A stretch of DNA of 55,156 nucleotides from [Clostridium] clostridioforme AGR2157 (GTDB lineage: Bacteria; Bacillota; Clostridia; Lachnospirales; Lachnospiraceae), in NCBI RefSeq assembly GCF_000424325.1, contig NZ_AUJR01000038.1, positions 1 to 55,156 on the forward strand. Direction: 5' to 3'. Position numbers and translations under genes: made by a program. The notes below the pieces were generated by a model. It was not told the origin of the DNA, searched no databases, and saw nothing but the letters and a program-made list of their open reading frames with translations. Below are positions 1-7,799 of this stretch, piece by piece. How positions within the stretch are numbered: the first letter of the stretch is position 1; every line of letters starts with the position of its first letter.

Positions 1-306
1 TCCTGGCTGAATATGGTGGAAGGCTTTTTCAGCAAAATGACCCGCCAGATGTTGTCCGGGATTCGTGTAGGCTCGAAAGAGGAACTAAAGGAACGGATTT
101 TGAAATACTTTGAAGAAATCAATGAGGTTCCCGTCCCCTACAAATGGAAATACCGCTTGGACACGATTGATCTTTCGGAAGAGGATGTGGGCACAATCGT
201 CTATGAAGTTGTAAATGCGAAAGCAGCAAGTCCTGAAAACCAAGGGAAACGTGCGCCCAAAGCACGGACACGTAAGCCAAGAAATCAGATTACTACCAAT
301 GCTTAA
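1..306 (+). pseudogene. IS630-family transposase, C-terminal part (cut by window edge)
   Basis: The reading frame is open from base 1 (SWLNMVEGFF...) and stops at 306, so the 5' part lies outside the window. The motif LNMVEGFFSKMTRQ, with the catalytic-site Glu of the DDE triad in VEGFF, is typical of the C-terminal end of IS630/Tc1-type DDE transposases. A basic tail (KRAPKARTRKPRNQ) follows. The protein would bind the inverted repeats of its element and catalyse cut-and-paste transposition. Whether the upstream part is intact cannot be seen, and no terminal inverted repeat was identified just after the stop. The family assignment is fairly sure. Confidence 0.75.
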
Positions 307-489
307 ATTGTAAGCTTATTTAAATCGAGTTGTACTAGATAATATATCCTAATCATGCTACATTATAAATCATGAGGCAATATTTTGTGGTGATAAATAA
401 AATGCAGCAGATAAATTAAATATGGATGGAAGAATCGTAAAAAAGGAAACAGTTTGCATCCACATTCAATCCACGGGTTATCAACATGC

Positions 490-575
490 TTATCCACAAT
501 ATCCACTAGAAACACAAGATAATCATGATTAATATTGTGTTTATCTATATATAGTGGTATTATAATTGTGGATAA
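490..575. repeat. 86-bp imperfect palindrome capped by two DnaA-box-like sequences
   Basis: TTATCCACA at 490-498 and its reverse complement TGTGGATAA at 567-575 form the ends. Nested inside are CCACTA (503-508)/TAGTGG (552-557), AACACAA (511-517)/TTGTGTT (535-541) and a central AATCATGATT (521-530). The arms are shifted by a few bases relative to each other, so the dyad is imperfect. The end sequence equals the DnaA-box consensus TTATNCACA. It could be a MITE or IS end, a regulatory dyad, or a relic of a plasmid/ICE replication or transfer origin. Function is unknown. Confidence 0.6.
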
Positions 576-863
576 GTGGCAGAGAGGGGAGTTTATTCTC
601 AAATAAAACCTGTGCTTGCAGCTAATTCTTATGTAAAGGATATCACAGACAGTGTCTGCAAATCAATAACTCCAGCGTGTATAGGGGAGTGGAATGCTCT
701 TGCTAAATGCATCCGTACATTTCCATATGACCAGCTTGATTATAATAAAATGTTTGGCATTGCATCTCAAATATCACCAGTTATAGATAATTTGAATATA
801 GCAGGGCTAACATCCAATATTGAGCGAATCTATGACCATGGAAAACATCAGAGGAAGAAATAA
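576..863 (+). CDS. Hypothetical protein, AT-rich region
   Basis: This is a 95-codon frame opening with GTG right after the palindrome at 490-575. The protein has no recognised domain. It contains two Cys (DSVCKSITPACIG) and reads as a soluble helical segment. There is no convincing ribosome site at the GTG, so it may be the tail of a longer gene or a chance frame. It lies among gene fragments between an IS630 tail and DUF503, which suggests accessory, decaying DNA. Confidence 0.3.
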   Translation: MAERGVYSQIKPVLAANSYVKDITDSVCKSITPACIGEWNALAKCIRTFPYDQLDYNKMFGIASQISPVIDNLNIAGLTSNIERIYDHGKHQRKK

Positions 864-895
864 ACGCCCGCAGTCATGCCAAGGGCTGGGACAAA

Positions 896-1033
896 ATGTT
901 TAATACCTATTGGGTAAAATTTGAGTATATGATACCAGATGGGCAGACAGTGGAAGCCTGGGTGGCTACATGCAATCTTATCTGTTATGATAAGCTGCAG
1001 AACAATCATATGGCACTGTTGGAAGATGATTAA
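896..1033 (+). pseudogene. Short ORF, possible fragment of a larger gene
   Basis: A 45-codon frame starting MFNTYWVKFEYMIPDG and ending MALLEDD. Its alternating hydrophobic pattern (WVKFEYMIPDGQTVEAWVA) looks like real beta-sheet protein rather than random translation. No family was recognised and no ribosome site precedes the ATG. It is probably a gene remnant, like its neighbours. Confidence 0.2.
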
Positions 1034-1072
1034 TAAGATTTATGCTGTCAATTATAGAGAGGTTTAACAGTT

Positions 1073-1288
1073 ATGGCCGTCAGGACGAAGAATCCTGCTT
1101 CCTATGCAGTCAGCAAGGGGCATGTATTCCAGGGAAAAATTACGGATGGATGCTGGAAGCGATATCTGTCGCCTGGTTTGAATCAAGCTGCTGTCACTCC
1201 GGCATTTGTGTCAGAGCTAATCGCATGGGCAGTGGATGGAAGTGACGCTGTAGAAATAAAGTGGGATGGTAATAATATTTGGCTTTAA
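1073..1288 (+). CDS. Hypothetical 71-aa protein
   Basis: The ATG at 1073 is preceded by a GAGAGG ribosome site (about 1057-1062). The frame is therefore better supported than the overlapping frame starting at 1042. The product (MAVRTKNPASYAVSK... ending GNNIWL) has no recognised domain and no membrane segment. About 250 bases after its stop (1289-1542) show nothing recognisable before the DUF503 gene. It lies in the low-GC accessory stretch. Confidence 0.35.
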   Translation: MAVRTKNPASYAVSKGHVFQGKITDGCWKRYLSPGLNQAAVTPAFVSELIAWAVDGSDAVEIKWDGNNIWL

Positions 1289-1542
1289 GGTATAAAGGGG
1301 ATATATAATCACGACGCAAGAAATTTCTTTCCATGTATCTTCTCAAATTCGGCAGCATGGTTTTTATTAATGTATAGACGGTATAATGCTGGCTGGACTG
1401 GAGATGAAGTTTAAAGAGGAATGTGTTGCTATGATGGGATGAGAAATTGAAAAGTGATGTATCAGATGTATGGTGAACTGTTTTCTTACCGGAGGGCGGT
1501 TCTTTATTCGGTTCTAAAAATACTATTATCGAGGTAAATACA

Positions 1543-1824
1543 ATGCTAATATTATCATTAAAAATCAAGCTCCACGCGCCCTGGGTTCATTCATTAAAAG
1601 AAAAACGTATGGTTGTTAAAAGCTTACTATCTAAAATGCGGAACAAATTTAATGTGGCTGTGGCAGAGGTGGGAGAGCAGGATATACACCAGACGATTGT
1701 CATTGGTGTGGCTGCTATCGTACCGCATAGCGCCCAAGCTGATAGTGTTATGGAAGAGATACGATATTTTATTGAAGAGAGTACGGAAGCGGAGATTACA
1801 GATATTGAAAGAGAGATATTTTAG
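1543..1824 (+). CDS. DUF503 family protein (YlxP-like)
   Basis: The 93-residue product opens with MLILSLKIKLHAPWVHSLKEKR, the signature start of the DUF503 family. It continues VVKSLLSKMRNKFNVAVAEVGEQD, also typical. The length matches the family (about 90-100 residues). GAGG lies 9 bases before the ATG. In Bacillus the homologue YlxP sits in the nusA-infB-rbfA cluster; its biochemical role is unclear. Here it stands alone in a decayed low-GC stretch, so it may be an accessory copy. An overlapping frame starting at 1613 is a shadow. Confidence 0.8.
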   Translation: MLILSLKIKLHAPWVHSLKEKRMVVKSLLSKMRNKFNVAVAEVGEQDIHQTIVIGVAAIVPHSAQADSVMEEIRYFIEESTEAEITDIEREIF

Positions 1825-2075
1825 TCAGCATATTTGGGACTAAAGACAAATAAGAATGGCTAAATCTGTTTATCGGATATAAATGATTGGAACGAAGGTC
1901 ATAGAATTGCTGGACAGCGAACATTTGGTAAAAACCGGAAAAGGAATGTTTTTAATGAAACACACCTTTAATAATCTGGAAACGGCAATTAGTCCCATGA
2001 GGCTAACGGCTGAATCCCGTCACCTTCTTTATTGGAACTGTTCTCCCACAGATAATCTATATCCATAGCTGTTGT

Positions 2076-2171
2076 GTGGTATCTGGATGGATGGCAATAC
2101 ATGAAGATGAATTATATGCGGCCTGGAATAATTCAGTAAGACAAATTCCGTTTAGTAAAATAGAACCTTGA
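2076..2171 (+). pseudogene. Tail of a DUF4160-like protein
   Basis: In frame up to the TGA at 2169-2171 the sequence reads VVSGWMAIHEDELYAAWNNS followed by VRQIPFSKIEP. The pattern W-x-x-IHxDEL-x-A-W resembles the C-terminal end of DUF4160 proteins. The N-terminal part is missing upstream. DUF4160 genes commonly sit directly before DUF2442 genes, and a DUF2442 gene starts 1 base after this stop. That context supports the reading; the match itself is from memory. Confidence 0.4.
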
Positions 2172-2172
2172 T

Positions 2173-2382
2173 ATGATGATGATAATCACATTTTCTACGG
2201 GTGAGCAAAGGTTATTTGATGCATCTATATTAGATGGACCAGTATTTGAACCGCTAAAAAATACGGATGTATTCAAATGTGCAGAAGTTGAACATGGTGT
2301 TGTGACTTGGCAGGATGGCGAGATTGATTGCGCGCCAGAATTTATGTATGAAAATAGCTACGAATATTCAATGGTGTCTTGA
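2173..2382 (+). CDS. DUF2442 domain protein
   Basis: The 69-residue protein contains the DUF2442 pattern: a short N-terminal strand pair (IITFSTGEQRLFDAS), then GPVFEPLKN, then GVVTWQDGEIDCAPEFMYEN. DUF2442 proteins are small and usually occur in pairs with DUF4160, sometimes proposed as toxin-antitoxin-like units, though function is not settled. Three ATG codons in a row (2173, 2176, 2179) make the exact start uncertain. The partner gene upstream is reduced to a tail, so this copy is an orphan. Confidence 0.75.
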   Translation: MMMIITFSTGEQRLFDASILDGPVFEPLKNTDVFKCAEVEHGVVTWQDGEIDCAPEFMYENSYEYSMVS

Positions 2383-2460
2383 TTAGAGGGGGAAGTTTAT
2401 GCCGTCATAAAAATGTGCCAAAACCCCTGTAAAATCAAAGGTTCCAGCACAAATATCCAG

Positions 2461-2533
2461 TGGAGACAACAGGACTCGAACCTGCGACCCTCTACACGTC
2501 AAGCAGATGCTCTCCCAGCTGAGCTATGTCTCC
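2461..2533 (-). tRNA. tRNA-Val(GAC)
   Basis: The reverse strand folds as a 73-nt tRNA. It has acceptor GGAGACA/TGTCTCC with discriminator A, D arm GCTC-AGCTGGGA-GAGC, anticodon loop TTGACGT (anticodon GAC, Val), and T arm GCAGG-TTCGAGT-CCTGT. CCA is not encoded. The 3' end (2461) borders the low-GC accessory stretch 1-2460, a usual integration side for mobile elements. Confidence 0.95.
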
Positions 2534-2693
2534 AACGAGACTAATTATACCATATAGACAGGGAAGATGGCAAGCAGTTCTTGCAATGAACCATAAAATG
2601 TACCATAAACAATAATATATCAAAAAAGCATACTGACCGAACAAAGGGAATTATTATACACTTCTCCGTTCTATAGGTAATGGAGGGGGAGAA

Positions 2694-3041
2694 ATGAAAA
2701 AAATATGGAAATATTTAGCCGCAGTAGGCCTGATGATAGTATTATTGGTTCTGGCGGCCTATTATATTCGGCTGCCTGATTACAGCGTCTATACAGTATT
2801 CTCCTATGGTGGTTCGGATTTCAGGGAAACGGACCTGTATGTTATCGTATATAAACCGTGGAAGATTGACCATAAGGTTCAGGACATTGTTTCCCGGCAT
2901 AATGAGATGAATGGAACACCTGACAGATTGACTGTGTGGCTCTATTACAGTAAATATAATCTGGACCAGGGGAAGGATTTTTATAAGGTGATATTCGAGT
3001 ATGGTAAAAGTCAGGTGACGGATCCGCCTGAGGCATGGTAG
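2694..3041 (+). CDS. Hypothetical membrane-anchored protein
   Basis: A strong GGAGGGGGAG ribosome site precedes the ATG at 2694. The 115-residue product has one N-terminal membrane segment (residues about 6-26, YLAAVGLMIVLLVLAAYY). It is followed by an approximately 90-residue extracytoplasmic domain rich in Tyr and Asp. No lipobox is visible. No family was recognised. It sits alone between two tRNA genes that run on the other strand. Confidence 0.6.
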   Translation: MKKIWKYLAAVGLMIVLLVLAAYYIRLPDYSVYTVFSYGGSDFRETDLYVIVYKPWKIDHKVQDIVSRHNEMNGTPDRLTVWLYYSKYNLDQGKDFYKVIFEYGKSQVTDPPEAW

Positions 3042-3182
3042 GAAATTGGAATATACCAGGTTTTAGAATATACTGGATGCCATGGGTGCGCTGCGGATTG
3101 CGGAGGAGTGCGACATGGTAAATCACAATCAAAAACCCACGCTATTACGTTGTTTCTCGCAATTACGTGGGTTTGAAAATAA

Positions 3183-3255
3183 TGGAGACAACGGGATTCG
3201 AACCCGCGGTCTCTGCGTTGCGAACGCAGCGCTCTCCCAGCTGAGCTATGTCCCC
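3183..3255 (-). tRNA. tRNA-Ala(CGC)
   Basis: The reverse strand folds as a 73-nt tRNA. It has acceptor GGGGACA/TGTCTCC including the G3-U70 pair that marks alanine tRNAs, an anticodon stem CTGCG/CGCAG with loop TTCGCAA (anticodon CGC), and T arm GCGGG-TTCGAAT-CCCGT. The discriminator is A and CCA is not encoded. Translated frames over this locus are spurious. Confidence 0.95.
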
Positions 3256-3391
3256 ATTGATTTGATTATAGCACGGCTGGAAAAAAATACAAGTTAAGTT
3301 TGAAACTTTTTACATATTTTTCTTCTTTTCAGGACATACTGTTGTCAGAGAAAACAGAGCCGTGTAAACAGGCGGCGGATGGGAGATGGAT

Positions 3392-3544
3392 ATGGACAGA
3401 TATGAAGAAGAAAAGCAGGCCAGAAAGAAGTCAAATGAAATGTTTAACAGCATTACAGAAAAGGTGAAGCCGGAAAACCAGAACCAGACCCATAATTCCA
3501 GGCGGGAAGGAATGGGACCAAATACAAAGAGAAAACCATGTTAA
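3392..3544 (+). CDS. Small charged hypothetical protein
   Basis: A 50-codon frame, MDRYEEEKQARKKSNEMFNS and onward, rich in Lys, Glu, Asn and Gln and predicted soluble. GGGAG at 3381-3385 is spaced 6 bases from the ATG at 3392, and an alternative ATG lies at 3386. A good intrinsic terminator follows within 10 bases of the stop, which argues that the frame is really expressed. No family recognised. Confidence 0.45.
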   Translation: MDRYEEEKQARKKSNEMFNSITEKVKPENQNQTHNSRREGMGPNTKRKPC

Positions 3545-3551
3545 CATATTT

Positions 3552-3605
3552 AGCATCCACTGTGATTGATAATATCATATCACTGCGGATGCTTTTCTTT
3601 TTGAC
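3552..3605 (+). terminator. Intrinsic terminator after the small ORF
   Basis: AGCATCC (3552-3558) pairs with GGATGCT (3587-3593), with additional pairing inside (CTGTGAT/ATCACTG). A T-rich run (TTTTCTTTTT) follows. Confidence 0.75.
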
Positions 3606-3704
3606 TTTTTTCAAAGACTTGTGGATGATTCTTCGAGTTTACCTGGTTATCCACAATGTTGTGGAAAAGATTGCGGGTAATGTATTATTATCTGATAAAT
3701 GGAA

Positions 3705-3755
3705 GAAAAAAGGGACTGTGACAGACAGCGGTATGTCCTGTCTGAGCACAGTCCC
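3705..3755 (-). terminator. Intrinsic terminator of the DUF1540 gene
   Basis: On the reverse strand GGGACTGTG (3755-3747) pairs with CACAGTCCC (3720-3712), followed by TTTTTTC. It lies 12 bases past the DUF1540 stop. Confidence 0.8.
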
Positions 3756-3766
3756 TGGGAATGGAA

Positions 3767-3940
3767 TTACTGAGCCTTATTTACAAAAGACTCGCAGTCT
3801 GTACATTCCTTCTTGGTTGGGTTCATTTCATGAGTCCCGACCTTGATGGTGTCAAGGGTACAGTAATCCTCAGACTGTGCATTGTAAGCACAATTCTTGA
3901 TGGTACATTTGATGCTCTCGTTTTTTCCATTTACTTTCAT
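3767..3940 (-). CDS. DUF1540 domain protein
   Basis: The 57-residue reverse-strand protein starts MKVNGKNESIKCTIKNCAYN. It has four evenly placed Cys (CTIKNC, DYCTLD, KECTDCESF), the DUF1540 pattern thought to form a small metal-binding fold. AAGGAGG precedes the ATG by 8 bases. The length fits single-domain DUF1540 proteins, which are common in Clostridia and lack a proven function. It is a monocistronic unit with its own terminator. Confidence 0.85.
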   Translation of the reverse strand: MKVNGKNESIKCTIKNCAYNAQSEDYCTLDTIKVGTHEMNPTKKECTDCESFVNKAQ

Positions 3941-4095
3941 GGTAAAACCTCCTTTTGAATTGATTCAGGTATATTATTTGCAGAAAAGCAGAAAAAATAC
4001 CCTTTATCCGCAGGGGAAACAAAAACAGCGGAATTGGGATATAAGGGAAATGGTTTAAGATTCAGGTGTATTTGGCTGTATAAAATAAAATATGT

Positions 4096-4124
4096 TTGAA
4101 AAATCTTATGTTTTGTTATATACT
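4096..4124 (+). promoter_or_regulatory. Sigma-A-type promoter for the SEC-C gene
   Basis: TTGAAA (4096-4101), 17-base spacer, TATACT (4119-4124). This gives a leader of about 110 bases before the ATG at 4241. The rest of the gap 3941-4240 shows nothing else. Confidence 0.65.
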
Positions 4125-4240
4125 AAAGGTTATGGGCGGCCATGGACAGGCAGCGGAGCGGTCCGGCAGACAAGATGAGGCATGGCGCCCGGGACAGGAA
4201 GCCCCTGGAACATAAATAATACAAAAAGGATGGTTTTACT

Positions 4241-4750
4241 ATGGCACTGTTAGAGACATGGAGAAATCTGGCTTACGGCGACGGCCTGGATGATAAAAAG
4301 AAAGAAGAATTGTGGGCTGGATATTTTCAGATTGAGAAGGGAATCTATGAGCAGATTCTCTCTAACCCAACAGAGGTTATCACAGGCACTGTAAAGGACC
4401 TGGCAGAGAAGTACAATACGGAAATCCTCATCATGACCGGTTTCCTGGATGGAATCAATGAGAGCCTGAAGGGCTATGAGAACCCCATTGATACCATGGA
4501 AGAGGACACCGAGGTTAAGATTGAGATTGACCCGGAGAAGCTGTACTACAATATGGTAGAGGCAAAGGCTAACTGGCTGTATGAGCTTCCCCAGTGGGAT
4601 GAGATTCTTACACCGGATAAGCGCAAGGAACTGTACAAGTCCCAGAAAGCTTCCGGTACAGTACGCAAGGGCAAGAAGATTTTCCCAAATGATCCCTGTC
4701 CATGCGGAAGCGGCAAGAAATATAAGAAGTGCTGCGGAAAGAACGCATAA
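4241..4750 (+). CDS. SEC-C zinc-binding motif protein
   Basis: The 169-residue soluble protein ends with [20 protein letters not shown], the SEC-C motif (CxCx8CC). That motif binds zinc at the C-terminus of SecA and many unrelated proteins. The N-terminal 145 residues are helical and acidic, with no recognised catalytic motif. AAAGGATGG lies just upstream of the ATG. It is a single gene with its own promoter and terminator. The SEC-C tail may recruit it to ribosome or Sec partners; that is inference. Confidence 0.85.
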   Translation: MALLETWRNLAYGDGLDDKKKEELWAGYFQIEKGIYEQILSNPTEVITGTVKDLAEKYNTEILIMTGFLDGINESLKGYENPIDTMEEDTEVKIEIDPEKLYYNMVEAKANWLYELPQWDEILTPDKRKELYKSQKASGTVRKGKKIFPNDPCPCGSGKKYKKCCGKNA

Positions 4751-4776
4751 AGCCCATGATTTTACCCGCCTGCCCG

Positions 4777-4811
4777 GAATTGTTCCGGACAGGCGCTTTT
4801 GTAGTTTGATG
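4777..4811 (+). terminator. Intrinsic terminator after the SEC-C gene
   Basis: GCCTGCCCGGAA (4778-4789) pairs with TTCCGGACAGGC (4793-4804) with one mismatch, followed by GCTTTTG. Confidence 0.75.
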
Positions 4812-4864
4812 ATTCAGTGATGGCTGCGGGAATGAGACGCAGTGCCATTGGGAAGGATGAGGAC

Positions 4865-5632
4865 ATGGAAGCTTACAGCAGTTTTGCGGAGGTCTACGAC
4901 ATTTTCCAGGACAATGTGCCTTATGAGGAGTGGTGTTCCTATGTAACCGGACTGCTCCGGGAGCAGGGGGTGGAGAACGGTCTGGTGCTGGACCTGGGCT
5001 GCGGCACGGGAAGCCTTACCGGGCTCCTTGCAGAGGCCGGGTATGATATGATTGGAATTGATAATTCCGGGGAAATGCTTCAGATGGCAATGGATAAACG
5101 GGCGGCCTCGGGACAGGACATTCTTTATCTCCTTCAGGACATGCGGGAGTTTGAGCTTTACGGCACGGTGCGGGCGGTTGTCAGCATATGCGATTCCGTG
5201 AACTATATTTTGGAGTACCAGGATCTGGTGCAGGTGTTCCGGCTGGTCAATAATTATCTGGACCCAAAGGGGGTATTTATATTTGACCTGAACACGGAGT
5301 ATAAATATCGGGAATTGCTGGCAGATAATACCTTTGCGGAGGCCAGGGAGGAGAGCAGCTTTATCTGGGACAATCTCTACGATGAAAGTTCCGGAATAAA
5401 CGAGTATGACCTTACCCTGTTTATCCGTGAGGGCGAGCTGTACCGCAAGTATGAGGAGACACATTTCCAGAGGGCCTACAGCCTGGATGAGGTGAAAAGG
5501 GCAGCAGAGGAGGCCGGCATGGAGTTTGTTGCCGCTTACGACGCATGCACCCGCAATCCGGTGCGGGAGGACAGCGAACGCATCTATATAATCATGAGGG
5601 AACATGGAAAGACAATGAGAGACGAGGAGTAA
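4865..5632 (+). CDS. Class I SAM-dependent methyltransferase
   Basis: The 255-residue protein has the glycine-rich motif I VLDLGCGTGSLTGLLAEAGY, followed by the acidic end of strand beta2 (MIGIDNSGEM). Together these mark Rossmann-fold SAM methyltransferases. I chose ATG 4865 because AAGG lies 8 bases upstream; the frame is open further up (GTG 4817, ATG 4820) without a good ribosome site. It overlaps no gene and ends 5 bases before hslO, suggesting one operon. The substrate cannot be told from sequence. Confidence 0.85.
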   Translation: MEAYSSFAEVYDIFQDNVPYEEWCSYVTGLLREQGVENGLVLDLGCGTGSLTGLLAEAGYDMIGIDNSGEMLQMAMDKRAASGQDILYLLQDMREFELYGTVRAVVSICDSVNYILEYQDLVQVFRLVNNYLDPKGVFIFDLNTEYKYRELLADNTFAEAREESSFIWDNLYDESSGINEYDLTLFIREGELYRKYEETHFQRAYSLDEVKRAAEEAGMEFVAAYDACTRNPVREDSERIYIIMREHGKTMRDEE

Positions 5633-5637
5633 ATCGT

Positions 5638-6516
5638 ATGGCAGATTATGTAATCAGAGCAACTGCGGCACAAGGGCAGATCAGGGCCTTTGCCGCCACC
5701 ACCAGAGACCTGGTGGAACAGGCCAGAATATCCCATAACACCAGCCCTGTGGCAACGGCTGCCCTGGGCAGGCTGCTGACGGCCGGTGTGATGATGGGCT
5801 GTGACATGAAGGAGGAAAATGACCTTCTCACCCTTAAGATACAGGGGGACGGACCCATCGGCGGCCTGACCGTGACAGCGGATTCCAGGGGCAATGTGAA
5901 GGGATATGCATTTAATCCCATGGTGATGCTTCCTCCCAATGAAAAGGGAAAATTGGACGTGGGCGGAGCGCTGGGCGTGGGCGTCTTAAGCGTTATCAAG
6001 GACATCGGGCTTAAGGAGCCGTATGTGGGGCAGACCATTTTGGTGACTGGAGAGATTGCGGAGGACCTGACGTATTATTACGCCACCTCTGAGCAGACGC
6101 CGTCCTCCGTGGCGCTGGGGGTCCTGATGAATAAGGACAACACGGTGCGCCAGTCCGGCGGTTTCATCATTCAGCTGATGCCGGGGGCTTCCGAGGATAT
6201 CATCGGCAGACTGGAGAACAAGCTGAAGGAGATATCGTCCATCACCACCCTGCTGGATGTGGGAAACACGCCGGAGATGATACTGGAGTATGTGCTGGGC
6301 GAATTCGGCCTGGAAATCGGCGGAAGGCTTCCCGCTGTATTTTACTGCAACTGCACAAAGGTCCGGGTGGAGAAGGCATTGATCAGCGTGGGCAGAAAGG
6401 ATATCCGGGAAATGATAGAGGATGGCAAGCCCATTGAGGTGAACTGCCATTTCTGCAATAAGAATTACACGTTTTCCGTGGATGAACTGAAGGATATGCT
6501 GGAGAAGGCCAGATAG
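5638..6516 (+). CDS. hslO: Hsp33 redox-regulated chaperone
   Basis: The 292-residue protein starts MADYVIRATAAQGQIRAFAA. It ends with the zinc-binding pair of motifs CNC (YCNCTK) and CHFC (VNCHFC), the four-Cys redox switch of Hsp33. On oxidation the cysteines release zinc and the protein becomes an ATP-independent holdase. The length is normal. The start at 5638 follows GAGGAG by 10 bases and lies 5 bases after the methyltransferase stop, so the two are probably co-transcribed. Confidence 0.95.
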   Translation: MADYVIRATAAQGQIRAFAATTRDLVEQARISHNTSPVATAALGRLLTAGVMMGCDMKEENDLLTLKIQGDGPIGGLTVTADSRGNVKGYAFNPMVMLPPNEKGKLDVGGALGVGVLSVIKDIGLKEPYVGQTILVTGEIAEDLTYYYATSEQTPSSVALGVLMNKDNTVRQSGGFIIQLMPGASEDIIGRLENKLKEISSITTLLDVGNTPEMILEYVLGEFGLEIGGRLPAVFYCNCTKVRVEKALISVGRKDIREMIEDGKPIEVNCHFCNKNYTFSVDELKDMLEKAR

Positions 6517-6572
6517 GGAAGCAGGGCAGGAATATTGTGCAGATACTGCAGAATATTTTTTAGAGATAACAA

Positions 6573-6600
6573 TAAGAGCCAGTCGCAGGACTGGCTCTTA
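6573..6600. terminator. Hairpin between hslO and the cold-shock gene
   Basis: A perfect 12-bp stem (TAAGAGCCAGTC / GACTGGCTCTTA) with a short loop. There is no long T run on either side, so it is a weak or bidirectional terminator for the convergent genes. Confidence 0.5.
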
Positions 6601-6688
6601 CTTGTAATCATTTGAAATCAGATATAACTTACTTCAACCTCTATCAGTGATGATATATGTTTGAAAAAGGTACACTGTTGTTCATTGA

Positions 6689-6886
6689 TTATAATTTGGT
6701 TACGTTTGTAGCCTGAGGACCCTTAGCTCCGTTTACTACATCGAACTCAACTTCTGCGCCCTCATCTAAGGACTTGAAGCCATCCATGTTCAGACCTGAG
6801 TAGTGAACGAATACATCGTTTCCCTGCTCGTCGGAAATAAATCCGTAACCCTTCTGGTTGTTGAACCACTTAACTGTACCTTTCAT
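6689..6886 (-). CDS. Cold-shock protein, CspA family
   Basis: The 65-residue protein ([20 protein letters not shown]) contains both RNA-binding motifs of the cold-shock domain, KGYGFI and VFVHY. It binds single-stranded RNA/DNA and melts secondary structure. ATG 6886 follows GGAGGT by 6 bases; a longer upstream frame exists but has no ribosome site. It has its own promoter and an approximately 63-base leader, as is usual for csp mRNAs. Confidence 0.95.
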   Translation of the reverse strand: MKGTVKWFNNQKGYGFISDEQGNDVFVHYSGLNMDGFKSLDEGAEVEFDVVNGAKGPQATNVTKL

Positions 6887-6955
6887 TACGATACCTCCAA
6901 AAAATATAAAAAATAAAAAATGTGATATGTTGCAAGCCATTTCGCAACTGTCCTA

Positions 6956-6984
6956 AGGATATCATAAATGTTGAAAAGTGTCAA
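6956..6984 (-). promoter_or_regulatory. Sigma-A promoter of the cold-shock gene
   Basis: Reverse strand: TTGACA (6984-6979), 17-base spacer, TATCCT (6961-6956). Consensus -35 and good spacing. Confidence 0.75.
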
Positions 6985-7148
6985 ACGTTTTTGGGCATTA
7001 AGTATAAACAATTTATATAAACCTCAGATTCTGTTGTTCAAAGGTTAAAATATGAAGAAATACAGGCAAAGAGGTGAATTTTATGATATACTAAAGCATA
7101 TTTCAATACAATGCATTATGCGTATTAATGTGTAAAGAAGGGATTTGA

Positions 7149-7694
7149 ATGAAAATCTGTAATATATGGAACCATTTTTCTACCATTACAAGGCACAGAA
7201 ACCTGGTCAGGAAGCATTGCTTCCAGATTGGCCTTTACTGGCAGGGGCTTACCCATGATCTTTCCAAGTACAGCCCGGAAGAGTTCTGGACCGGGGTCAG
7301 GTATTATCAGGGAAACCGCAGTCCCAATGCGGCTGAGCGTGAGACCGTGGGGTATTCCAGGGCCTGGCTCCACCATAAGGGCAGGAATAAGCATCATTAT
7401 GAGTATTGGATTGACATTTCCAACCATAAGGAGGAGGGCCTGGTGGGCAATAAGATGCCGCTGCGGTATGTGGCCGAGATGGTCTGCGACCGGATAGCTG
7501 CATGTGAGGTGTATAAGGGCAAAGCCTATACCAGCGCGGCCCCGCTGGAATACTACGAGTATACAAAGAATTACATCACCATCCATCCCCGGACCAGAGC
7601 GCTTTTGGAAAAGCTTCTCCATATGCTGAAGGACCAGGGGGAGGAAGCTACCTTTGCCTATCTGCGCAAACTTTTGAAAAAGGGAACGTATTAA
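7149..7694 (+). CDS. DUF5662 family protein
   Basis: The 181-residue protein shows the DUF5662 hallmarks. These are HRNLVRKHCFQIGLYWQGLTHD near the N-terminus, LTHDLSKYSPEEF, a His-rich WLHHKGRNKHHYEYW, and PLRYVAEMVCDRIAA. The conserved His and Asp residues suggest a metal-binding HD-like helical fold, but no activity is established. It is monocistronic and followed by a terminator. Frames over it on the other strand are shadows. Confidence 0.75.
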   Translation: MKICNIWNHFSTITRHRNLVRKHCFQIGLYWQGLTHDLSKYSPEEFWTGVRYYQGNRSPNAAERETVGYSRAWLHHKGRNKHHYEYWIDISNHKEEGLVGNKMPLRYVAEMVCDRIAACEVYKGKAYTSAAPLEYYEYTKNYITIHPRTRALLEKLLHMLKDQGEEATFAYLRKLLKKGTY

Positions 7695-7719
7695 GGAAAG
7701 GTAAGAGGGCATGGCAGAA

Positions 7720-7762
7720 GCCGCCTTCCGTCTGGCTGGATACCGGAGGAAGGAGGCTTTTT
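7720..7762 (+). terminator. Intrinsic terminator after DUF5662
   Basis: GCCGCCTTCC (7720-7729) pairs with GGAAGGAGGC (7748-7757) with one mismatch, followed by TTTTT. Confidence 0.75.
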
Positions 7763-7799
7763 AAATGTCTGATGGACAGGAATGGGCGGCGGGGAACAG

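Noticed and set aside
1883-2068. 61-aa frame MIGTKVIELLDSEHLVKTGK
   Set aside because: No clear ribosome site, no recognised family, and the second half looks random. Left out as a gene.
3082-3297. 71-aa frame on the plus strand containing NGDNGIRTRGLCVANAA
   Set aside because: It is the translated antisense of tRNA-Ala(CGC), a well-known kind of false protein.
4814-5605. Long reverse-strand frame opposite the methyltransferase
   Set aside because: Shadow of a clear SAM methyltransferase gene; no ribosome site and no recognisable domain.
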